Source: Hyaloperonospora brassicae (taxonomy: Eukaryota > Oomycota > Peronosporomycetes > Peronosporales > Peronosporaceae). From it: DNA of 64,000 nt. A program made the position numbers and the translations under genes. The notes under the pieces are model-generated. The model saw nothing but the letters and a program-made list of their open reading frames with translations, ran no database searches and was not told the origin of the DNA. Below, in pieces: positions 14,084-24,830 of the stretch (positions within the stretch are counted from its first letter, which is position 1; each line of letters starts with the position of its first letter). The stretch is taken from positions 62,001-126,000 of the forward strand of contig CANTFL010000770.1 of assembly GCA_947650285.1 (NCBI GenBank), in the 5' to 3' direction.

Positions 14084-16020
14084 ATGTATAACTCATACAG
14101 GTTGAACTCGTATCGGTCTTCGCCGTCGAGGTCTAACCCGCCGAGATCGAATTCATATGTATTTGGCCCATCGAGGTGTAAATCGTATCGGTTTCACTCA
14201 GCTAGGTCCAATTCGTCGAGCTTCAGACCTGTCAAGGTCAAACAAGTATGTGTCTTACTCGTCGAGGTATGAACCGTTGATGTTGAGACTTGTGCAGGTC
14301 GAAATCGTGTAGATTCAACTCGTCAATGTTTAACTCATACAGGTTGAACTCGTATTGGTCTTCGCCGTCGAGGTCTAGCCCGTCGAGATCGAATTCGTAT
14401 GTATTTGGCCCATCGAGGTGTAAATCGTATCGGTTTCACTCAACTAGGTCCAATTCGTCGAGCTTCAGACTTGTCAAGGTCAAACAAGTATGTGTCTTAC
14501 TCGTCGAGGTATGAACCGTTAATGTTGAGACTTGTGCAGGTCGAAATCGTGTAGATTCAACTCGTCAATGTTTAACTCATACAGGTTGAACTCGTATCGG
14601 TCTTCGCCGTCGAGGTCTAACCCGTCGAGATTGAATTCATATGTGTTTGGCCGATTGAGGTGTAACTCGAATCGGTTTCACTCAGCTAGGTCCAATATGT
14701 CGAGCTTCAAACTTGTCAAGGTCAAACAAGTATGTGTCTTACTCGTCGAGGTATGAACCGTTAATGTTGAGACTTGTGCAGGTCGAAATAGTGTAGATTC
14801 AACTCGTCAATGTATAACTCATACAGGTTGAACTCGTATCGGTCTTCGCCGTCGAGGTCTAACCCGCCGAGATCGAATTCATATGTATTTGGCCCATCGA
14901 GGTGTAAATCGTATCGGTTTCACTCAGCTAGGTCCAATTCGTCGAGCTTCAGACCTGTCAAGGTCAAACAAGTATGTGTCTTACTCGTCGAGGTATGAAC
15001 CGTTGATGTTGAGACTTGTGCAGGTCGAAATCGTGTAGATTCAACTCGTCAATGTATAACTCATACAGGTTGAACTCGTATTGGTCTTCGCCGTCGAGGT
15101 CTAGCCCGCCGAGATCGAATTCATACGTATTTGGCCCATCGAGGTGTAAATCGTATCGGTTTCACTCAACTAGGTCCAATTCGTCGAGCTTCAGACTTGT
15201 CAAGGTCAAACAAGTATGTGTCTTACTCGTCGAGGTATGAACCGTTAATGTTGAGACTTGTGCAGGTCGAAATCGTGTAGATTCAACTCGTCAATGTTTA
15301 ACTCATACAGGTTGAACTCGTATCGGTCTTCGCCGTCGAGGTCTAACCCGTCGAGATTGAATTCATATGTGTTTGGCCGATTGAGGTGTAACTCGTATCG
15401 GTTTCACTCAGCTAGGTCCAATATGTCGAGCTTCAAACTTGTCAAGGTCAAACAAGTATGTGTCTTACTCGTCGAGGTATGAACCGTTAATGTTGAGACT
15501 TGTGCAGGTCGAAATAGTGTAGATTCAACTCGTCAATGTATAACTCATACAGGTTGAACTCGTATCGGTCTTCGCCGTCGAGGTCTAACCCGCCGAGATC
15601 GAATTCATATGTATTTGGCCCATCGAGGTGTAAATCGTATCGGTTTCACTCAGCTAGGTCCAATTCGTCGAGCTTCAGACCTGTCAAGGTCAAACAAGTA
15701 TGTGTCTTACTCGTCGAGGTATGAACCGTTGATGTTGAGACTTGTGCAGGTCGAAATCGTGTAGATTCAACTCGTCAATGTATAACTCATACAGGTTGAA
15801 CTCGTATTGGTCTTCGCCGTCGAGGTCTAGCCCGCCGAGATCGAATTCATACGTATTTGGCCCATCGAGGTGTAAATCGTATCGGTTTCACTCAACTAGG
15901 TCCAATTCGTCGAGCTTCAGACTTGTCAAGGTCAAACAAGTATGTGTCTTACTCGTCGAGGTATGAACCGTTAATGTTGAGACTTGTGCAGGTCGAAATC
16001 GTGTAGATTCAACTCGTCAA
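14084..16020. repeat. Triplet of 726-bp blocks (three S units each) inside the array
   Basis: Nine S units in a row lie between 13,842 and 16,020. They form a repeating three-unit pattern with period 726 bp (starts at 14,084, 14,810 and 15,536). Marker variants such as GGTCTAGCCC and CACTCAACTAGG recur once per 726 bp. This is a third level of order above monomer and unit. Confidence 0.8.
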
Positions 16021-18877
16021 TGTTTAACTCATACAGGTTAAACTCGTATCGATCTTCGCCGTCGAGTTCTAACCCGTCGAGATTGAATTCATATGTATTT
16101 GGCCCATCGAGGTGTAAATCGTATCGGTTTCACTCAGCTAGGTCCAATTCGTCGAGCTTCAGACTTGTCAAGGTCAAACTAGTATGTGTCTTACTCGCCG
16201 AGGTCACACCCGTCGAGATTCAATTGGTATAGGTTTAGACCATCGATATTCGAATTGTATAGGCTAAGCTCGTTTGGATCCAATTCGTCGAGATGTAGAC
16301 TTGTCGAGGTCAAACTTGTACGGGTCTCACTCGTCGAGGTCGGATCCGTTGATGATGAGACTCGTGCAGGTCGAAATCGTGTAGATTCAACTCGTCAATG
16401 TTTAACTCATACAGGTTAAGCTCGTATCGATCTTCGCCGTCGAGGTCTGACCCGTCGAGATCGAATTCATATGTATTTGGCCCATCGAGGTGTAAATCGT
16501 ATCGGTTTCACTCAGCTAGGTCCAATTCGTCGAGCTTCAGACCTGTCAAGGTCAAACAAGTATGTGTCTTACTCGTCGAGGTATGAACCGTTGATGTTGA
16601 GACTCGTGCAGGTCGAAATCGTGTAGATTCAACTCGTCAATGTTTAACTCATACAGGTTGAACTCGTATCGGTCTTCGCCGTCGTGTTCTCACCCGTCGA
16701 GATCGAATTCATATGTATTTGGTCCATCGAGGTGTAAATAGTATCGGTTTCACTCAGCTAGGTCCAATTCGTCGAGCTTCAAACTTGTCAAGGTCAAACA
16801 AGTATGTGTCTTACTCGTCGAGGTATGAACCGTTGATGTTGAGACTTGTGTAGGTCGAAATCGTGTAGATTCAACTCGTCAATGTTTAACTCATACAGGT
16901 TAAGCTCGTATCGATCTTCGCCGTCGAGTTCTAACCCGTCGAGATTGAATTCATATGTATTTGGCCCATCGAGGTGTAAATCGTATCGGTTTCACTCAGC
17001 TAGGTCCAATTCGTCGAGCTTCAGACCTGTGAGGGTCAAACTAGTAGGTGTCTTACTCGCCGAGGTCACACCCGTCGAGATTCAATTGGTATAGGTTTGG
17101 ACCATCGAGATTCGAATTGTATAGGCTAAGCTCGTTTGGATCCAATTCGTCGAGATGTAGACTTGTCGAGGTCAAACTTGTACGGGTCTCACTCGTCGAG
17201 GTCGGATCCGTTGATGATGAGACTCGTGCAGGTCGAAATCGTGTAGATTCAACTCGTCAATGTACAACTCATACAGGTTGAACTCGTATCGGTCTTCTCC
17301 GTCGAGGTCTAACCCGTCGAGATTGAATTCATATGTATTTGGCCCATCGAGGTGTAAATCGTATCGGTTTCACTCAGCTAGGTCCAATTCGTCGAGCTTC
17401 AGACTTGTCAAGGTCAAAGTAGTATGTGTCTTACTCGCCGAGGTCACACCCGTCGAGATTCAATTGGTATGGGTTCGGCCCATCGAGATTCGAATTGTAT
17501 AGGCTAAGCTCGTATAGATCCAATTCGTCGAGATGTAGACTTGTCGAGGTCAAACTTGTACGGGTCTCACTCGTCGAGGTCGGATCCGTTGATGATGAGG
17601 CTCGTACAGGTCGAAATCGTGTAGATTCAACTCGTCAATGTTTAACTCATACAGGTTAAACTCGTATCGGTCTTCGCCGTCGAGGTCTAACCCGTCGAGA
17701 TTGAATTCATATGTATTTGGCCCATTGAGGTGTAAATCGAATCGGTTTCACTCAGCTAGGTCCAATTCGTCGAGCTTCAGACTTGTCAAGGTCAAACTAG
17801 TATGTGTCTTACTCGCCGAGGTCACACCCGTCGAGATTCAATTGGTATGGGTTCGGCCCATCGAGATTCGAATTGTATAGGCTAAGCTCGTATAGATCCA
17901 ATTCGTCGAGCTTCAGACTTGTCGAGGTCAAACAAGTATGTGTCTTACTCGTCGAGGTATGAACCGTTGATGTTGAGACTTGTGCAGGTCGAAATCGTGT
18001 AGATTTAACTCGTCAATGTATAACTCATACAGGTTGAACACGTATTGGTCTTCGCCGTCGAGGTCTAACCCGCCGAGATCGAATTCATTTGTATTTGGCC
18101 CATCGAGGTGTAAATAGTATCGGTTTCACTCAGCTAGGTCCAATTCGTCGAGCTTCAGACTTGTCAAGGTCAAACAAGTATGTGTCTTACTCGTCGAGGT
18201 ATGAACCGTTGATGTTGAGACTCGTGCAGGTCGAAATCGTGTAGATTCAACTCGTCAATGTTTAACTCATACAGGTTAAACTCGTATCGATCTTCGCCGT
18301 CGAGGTCTAACCCGTCGAGATTGAATTCATATGTATTTGGCCCATCGAGGTGTAAATCGTATCGGTTTCACTCAGCTAGGTCCAATTCGTCGAGCTTCAG
18401 ACCTGTCAAGGTCAAACTAGTAGGTGTCTTACTCGCCGAGGTCACACCCGTCGAGATTCAATTGGTATAGGTTTGGACCATCGAGATTCGAATTGTATAG
18501 GCTAAGCTCGTACAGATCCAATTCGTCGAGCTTCAGACTTGTCGAGGTCAAACTTGTACGGGTCTTACTCGTCGAGGTCGGATCCGTTGATGATGAGACT
18601 CGTGCAGGTCGAAATAGTGTAGATTCAACTCGTCAATGTTTAACTCATACAGGTTAAACTCGTATCGATCTTCGCCGTCGAGGTCTAACCCGCCGAGATC
18701 GAATTCATATGTATTTGGTCCATCGAGGTGTAAATAGTATCGGTTTCACTCAGCTAGGTCCAATTCGTCGAGCTTCAGACTTGTCAAGGTCAAACAAGTA
18801 TGTGTCTTACTCGTCGAGGTATGAACCGTTGATGTTGAGACTTGTGCAGGTCGAAATAGTGTAGATTCAACTCGTCA

Positions 18878-21800
18878 ATGTATAACTCATACAGGTTGAA
18901 CTCGTATTGGTCTTCGACGTCGAGGTCTAACCCGCCGAGATCGAATTCATATGTATTTGGCCCATCGAGGTGTAAATCGTATCGGTTTCACTCAGCTAGG
19001 TCCAATTCGTCGAGCTTCAGACTTGTCAAGGTCATAGTAGTATGTGTCTTACTCGCCGAGGTCACACCCGTCGAGATTCAATTGGTATGGGTTTGGACCA
19101 TCGAGATTCGAATTGTATAGGCTATGCTCGTATGGATCCAATTCGTCGAGATGTAGACTTGTCGAGGTCAAACTTGTACGGGTCTCACTCGTCGAGGTCG
19201 GATCCGTTGATGATGAGACTCGTGCAGGTCGAAATCGTGTAGATTCAACTCGTCAATGTTTAACTCATACAGGCTGAGCTAGTATCGGTCTTCGCCGTCG
19301 AGGTCTAACCCGTCGAGATTGAATTCATATGTATTTGGCCCATCGAGGTGTAAATCGTATCGGTTTCACTCAACTAGGTCCAATTCGTCGAGCTTCAGAC
19401 TTGTCGAGGTCAAACAAGTATGTGTCTTACTCGTCGAGGTATGAACCGTTGATGATGAGACTCGTGCAGGTCGAAATAGTGTAGATTCAACTCGTCAATG
19501 TATAACTCATACAGGTTGAACTCGTATTGGTCTTCGACGTCGAGGTCTAACCCGTCGAGATTGAATTCATATGTATTTGGCCCATCGAGGTGTAAATCGT
19601 ATCGGTTTCACTCAACTAGGTCCAATTCGTCGAGCTTCAGACTTGTCGAGGTCAAACAAGTATGTGTCTTACTCGTCGAGGTATGAACCGTTGATGTTGA
19701 GACTTGTGCAGGTCGAAATCGTGTAGATTCAACTCGTCAATGTTTAACTCATACAGGCTGAGCTAGTATCGGTCTTCGCCGTCGAGGTCTAACCCGTCGA
19801 GATTGAATTCATATGTATTTGGCCCATCGAGGTGTAAATCGTATCGGTTTCACTCAACTAGGTCCAATTCGTCGAGCTTCAGACTTGTCGAGGTCATAGT
19901 AGTAGGTGTCTTACTCGCCGAGGTCACACCCGTCGAGATTCAATTGGTATAGGTTTGGACCATCGAGATTCGAATTGTATAGGCTATGCTCGTATGGATC
20001 CAATTCGTCGAGATGTAGACTTGTCGAGGTCAAACAAGTATGTGTCTTACTCGTCGAGGTCGGATCCGTTGATGTTGAGACTCGTGCAGGTCGAAATCGT
20101 GTAGATTCAACTCGTCAATGTTTAACTCATACAGGCTGAGCTAGTATCGGTCTTCGCCGTCGAGGTCTAACCCGTCGAGATTGAATTCATATGTATTTGG
20201 CCCATCGAGGTGTAAATCGTATCGGTTTCACTCAACTAGGTCCAATTCGTCGAGCTTCAGACTTGTCGAGGTCAAACAAGTATGTGTCTTACTCGTCGAG
20301 GTATGAACCGTTGATGTTGAGACTTGTGCAGGTCGAAATAGTGTAGATTCAACTCGTCAATGTATAACTCATACAGGTTGAACTCGTATTGGTCTTCGAC
20401 GTCGAGGTCTAACCCGCCGAGATCGAATTCATATGTATTTGGCCCATCGAGGTGTAAATCGTATCGGTTTCACTCAGCTAGGTCCAATTCGTCGAGCTTC
20501 AGACTTGTCAAGGTCATAGTAGTATGTGTCTTACTCGCCGAGGTCACACCCGTCGAGATTCAATTGGTATGGGTTTGGACCATCGAGATTCGAATTGTAT
20601 AGGCTATGCTCGTATGGATCCAATTCGTCGAGATGTAGACTTGTCGAGGTCAAACTTGTACGGGTCTCACTCGTCGAGGTCGGATCCGTTGATGATGAGA
20701 CTCGTGCAGGTCGAAATCGTGTAGATTCAACTCGTCAATGTTTAACTCATACAGGCTGAGCTAGTATCGGTCTTCGCCGTCGAGGTCTAACCCGTCGAGA
20801 TTGAATTCATATGTATTTGGCCCATCGAGGTGTAAATCGTATCGGTTTCACTCAGCTAGGTCCAATTCGTCGAGCTTCAGACTTGTCAAGGTCAAAGTAG
20901 TATGTGTCTTACTCGCCGAGGTCACACCCGTCGAGATTCAATTGGTATGGGTTTGGCTCATCGAGATTCGAATTGTATAGGCTATGCTCGTATGGATCCA
21001 ATTCGTCGAGATGTAGACTTGTCGAGGTCAAACTTGTACGGGTCTCACTCGTCGAGGTCGGATCCGTTGATGATGAGACTCGTGCAGGTCGAAATCGTGT
21101 AGATTCAACTCGTCAATGTTTAACTCATACAGGCTGAGCTAGTATCGGTCTTCGCTGTCGAGGTCTAACCCGTCGAGATCGAATTCATATGTATTTGGCC
21201 CATCGAGGTGTAAATCGTATCGGTTTCACTCAGCTAGGTCCAATATCGTCGAGCTTCAGACTTGTCAAGGTCAAAGTAGTATGTGTCTTACTCGCCGAGG
21301 TCACACCCGTCGAGAATCAATTGGTATGGGTTTGGCTCATCGAGATTCGAATTGTATAGGCTATGCTCGTATGGATCCAATTCGTCGAGCTTCAGACTTG
21401 TCGAGGTCAAACTTGTACGGGTCTCACTCGTCGAGGTATGAACCGTTGGTGTTGAGACTTGTGCAGGTCGAAATCGTGTAGATTCAACTCGTCAATGTTT
21501 AACTCATACAGGTTAAACTCGTATCGATCTTCGCCGTCGACGTCTAACCCGTCGAGATTGAATTCATATGTGTTTGGCCGATTGAGGTGTAAATCGTATC
21601 GGTTTCACTCAGCTAGGTCCAATTCGTCGAGCTTCAGACTTGTCAAGGTCAAAGTAGTATGTGTCTTACTCGCCGAGGTCACACCCGTCGAGAATCAATT
21701 GGTATGGGTTTGGCTCATCGAGATTCGAATTGTATAGGCTATGCTCGTATGGATCCAATTCGTCGAGCTTCAGACTTGTCGAGGTCAAACTTGTACGGGT

Positions 21801-22036
21801 CTCACTCGTCGAGGTATGAACCGTTGGTGTTGAGACTTGTGCAGGTCGAAATCGTGTAGATTCAACTCGTCAATGTTTAACTCATACAGGTTAAACTCGT
21901 ATCGATCTTCGCCGTCGACGTCTAACCCGTCGAGATTGAATTCATATGTGTTTGGCCGATTGAGGTGTAAATCGTATCGGTTTCACTCAGCTAGGTCCAA
22001 TATGTCGAGCTTCAAACTTGTCAAGGTCAAACAAGT
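18878..22036. repeat. Further block duplications near the right end of the array
   Basis: A block starting at 18,878 recurs at 20,360 (offset 1,482 bp). A single L unit at about 21,281-21,658 recurs at 21,659-22,036 (offset 378 bp), with shared rare variants GAGAATCAATTGG and GCCGTCGACGTC. The one 379-bp L unit (21,116-21,494) owes its extra base to CAATATCGTCGAGC near 21,241-21,254. Confidence 0.75.
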
Positions 22037-23752
22037 ATGTGTCTTACTCGTCGAGGTATGAACCGTTGATGTTGAGACTTGTGCAGGTCGAAATCGTGTA
22101 GATTCAACTCGTCAATGTATAACTCATACAGTTTGAGCTCGTATCGGTCTTCACCGTCGAGGTCTGACCCGTCGAGATCGAATTCATATGTGTTTGGCCG
22201 ATTGAGGTGTAAATCGTATCGGTTTCACTCAGCTAGGTCCAATTCGTCGAGCTTCAGACTTGTCAAGGTCAAACAAGTATGTGTCTTACTCGTCGAGGTA
22301 TGAACCGTTGATGTTGAGACTTGTGCAGGTCGAAATCGTGTAGATTCAACTCGTCAATGTATAACTCATACAGTTTGAGCTCGTATCGGTCTTCACCGTT
22401 GAGGTCTAACCCGTCGAGATCGAATTCATATGTATTTGAATTATCGAGGTGTAAATCGTATCGGATTCACTCATCTAGGTCCTATTCGTCTAGCAAAGAC
22501 GGGGGTGGAACCGCTTACCGAGTCGACGTAACGTAGCGAAATTGGATAGTTGTATGATGAGGATGTCGATCAGCACATGGCGATCCTAACGGAAGTTGCT
22601 TCACCGACGGCCGAGATATCTTTAGTGGACATTCAAGTAGGCAACCCAGGAGAGCCACTGTCAAGTGATCAAGAGAAGTTGCGACAACTAATATGGGCAC
22701 ATCGCCATATGCTAATCGGCAAAGGTAATGCCCTACCCGCTGCGGCTCGTGGAGAAGTCTGTGATATTGATTTCTGAGGCGCTAAACCGATCGCACAGAG
22801 GATGCAACCGGCCGCTCCCAAATTTTGCGAGAAGCTAGCTGATCTGATCAAGGGACTATTGACGGCACAGATAATTCGCCCGTCCACTTCTCCGTGAGCA
22901 TCACCGATCGTGGTGATCATAAAGAAGAATGGAGAAGATATTCGATTATGCATCGACTATAGACGAGTAAATCAGCTGACGAGATTGATTGTCCACCCCA
23001 CGCTTTTGATCAGAGACTTTCTGCAAAATATTGATACATCCATGTGGTCTTGTTCCTTAGACATGGCAAGTGGTTTTTGGGTGGTGGAGATGACGGAGCG
23101 AGCCAGAGAAATTTCGGCGTATATTACACCATCAGGCCTGTTTGAATGGCTAAGGATGCCGTTTGGGTTGAAGAACGCACCGCAGATTTACCAACGACTG
23201 ATTGGCAATGCGTTATATGGATATTTGAAGATTGGTACACGTCCAACTACGATCACTTCGGGATCACCAGATCTTATCGATGTGTTTACCGACGGGGAAC
23301 CGGATTATGACTTGAAGACGTCGGTCCTTGTTCGAAGGTCATACATCGACGATATACTGATACCGGCCCCGTTGTGGGAATCTCTCTACCGTACAGTGAA
23401 AAGATTGTTGAACGTGTGTAATCAATTATCGATCAGTCTGGCTGAGAGCTTCTGGGTACGACGCAAGGTAGACTAACTGGGTTATCAAGAGTCTTTGGCT
23501 GGATTAGAAGCGAACCCAAAGGATCTAGGATCATTGGTAAACATACCATTTCCTCGCTCCTTACGGTCGATGCAATCGTTCCTAGGGAGCCTCGACTATT
23601 ACAGTCGATTTATCGAAGACTTTTCATTGTACGCCTCAGTACTGTACGAATTACGAGAAACCTATTTTCATAAGATCCGTCGAGCGTATGACAACCCAAG
23701 GACTGTGGAGGTTGTGGGGCGAGCTCGGCTGTGTCATACTGCCCATAAAAGC

Positions 23753-23882
23753 GATCAGAAATTGCACACAATCCCTGAAGATGATCATTAATTGCATCCA
23801 ATTGCTAGGGGCGATCAGGAATCACACTCAATTGCTGAGGTCTATCAGGAATCACACCCAATTGTTGGGGGCGATCAGGATC
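23753..23882 (+). repeat. 30-bp tandem repeat inside element A pol
   Basis: Units beginning GATCAG or a variant start at 23,753, 23,783, 23,813, 23,843 and 23,873, exactly 30 bp apart. Because 30 is a multiple of three, the RT and RNase H parts stay in the same frame across the repeat. In the pol frame the last units read approximately as repeats of QESHPI with GGDQ. It lies between the end of RT and the RNase H domain. Confidence 0.85.
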
Positions 23883-24459
23883 CGGAAGGCAGGAGTCTCT
23901 GGGAGAAATCAACGATCGCGTTCATTTTCTTGAAACCAAAGATAGAGACTACACCCATTTTAAAACACTTTGACCTAGATCGACCGCCAGTAATTGTGGT
24001 GTATGCCAGCAAGTGGGCTGTGTCGGCGGTATTGCTGCAGAAACATGAGGATGTGTACTGGCCGGTCACTTTTTCAAACCGTACACTGAAGCCCAACGAA
24101 GTTAACTATGGCATGGTGGAGAAGGAGGTACTAGCATTGCTGAGGATGCTAGGTATATGCTATACCATGTTGGTGTCTCGTGAGATCACCGTGCTGACGC
24201 GTTATTCAACCTTAGCCTGGTTGCTCCAATCTTCCAGATTCAATGGGAGATTGGGGCGATGGGCTACATTGTTATCAAATTGGACACTGGAGATCCGTCG
24301 ATGTGAGAAGGGTGAAGATGAGATGCTGGGTACTCTGGCAGCGAGTATCACTTTTCGACAGGAAGTGGATGAGATGTTGATCGCGATTGCGCCAATGAAA
24401 CAACCACGAGAAACGATCAGTATGCATCCACCTACGTTCGAAGAGGAAGAAAACATCTG

Positions 24460-24830
24460 GGTGGCTAGTTTTGATGGGTCTTCTAGAGTGAAGAGAAAAT
24501 GCGGAGCATGAAGCGCGATCGTACGGAGATTAACAGGTAGGAAGGTCGTGGCTGCCGCGTCCGAGTTCGTCTCTGATCTAATTGTCAACGAAGCAGAGTA
24601 TAGAGGACGACTTCTATGTTTTGATGTGATCACTGATCAGACCATGGGACAAGCGATCATTTGCAAGGATTCGAATTTGACGATCGGATAAATTCGTGGA
24701 GAGATCGATTGCAAGGCGTCAGGTATAAGACTGTTGAGACGTAAAGCGATGGAGAAACTCCGATCCTGGCCCAAGCATTATTTTCTATATGTGAAACGAG
24801 ATTGGAACGGAAGCGCAGATTGATTGTCAA
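24460..24830 (+). other. Second (archaeal/bacterial-type) RNase H domain of element A
   Basis: After the usual Gypsy RNase H there is a separate domain with the order SFDGSS (first Asp), VNEAEYRG (Glu), CKDSNL (Asp) and KRDWNGSAD (last Asp). These are the four acidic positions of type I RNase H. It is interrupted by stops at 24,509 and near 24,689 and 24,822. Additional RNase H domains of this kind (aRNH) have been described in oomycete and plant Ty3/Gypsy elements. The assignment rests on motif order, not on a search. Confidence 0.75.

Larger units (their letters stand above)
1..22494. repeat. Giant hierarchical satellite array (15-bp monomers in 242- and 378-bp higher-order units)
   Basis: The whole stretch is a head-to-tail array with no unrelated insertion, and it is open at the left edge. 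The basic monomer is 15 bp, approximately CTCGTCGAGGTCNAA, with a few 16-bp monomers at fixed places. A landmark (CAATGTWTAACTC) recurs from 232 to 22,357 at spacings of 242 bp (43 times) or 378 bp (31 times, once 379). The 242-bp unit parses exactly into 14 monomers of 15 bp plus two of 16 bp. The 378-bp unit parses into 22 of 15 bp plus three of 16 bp. Many short GTG- or ATG-started frames run through it on the + strand, but each is closed by stops inside every unit, so I do not read it as coding. The last monomers (about 22,432-22,494) are degenerate, as expected at an array edge. It could be a pericentromeric, subtelomeric or other heterochromatic satellite; nothing in the sequence decides which. 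Confidence 0.97.

Noticed and set aside
1..22494. CRISPR-like regular repeats
   Set aside because: There are no unique spacers. Everything is variant repeat, with 15-bp periodicity, in a eukaryotic setting without cas genes.
20..22536. Dozens of overlapping 60-108-residue open frames with five-residue periodicity (for example VEVKLVRVSLVEVG)
   Set aside because: They are a mechanical result of a 15-bp repeat: all three + frames stay open for part of each unit and close at the same unit position. Many start at GTG, not ATG, no frame crosses more than about 110 codons, and unit lengths of 242 bp shift the frame.
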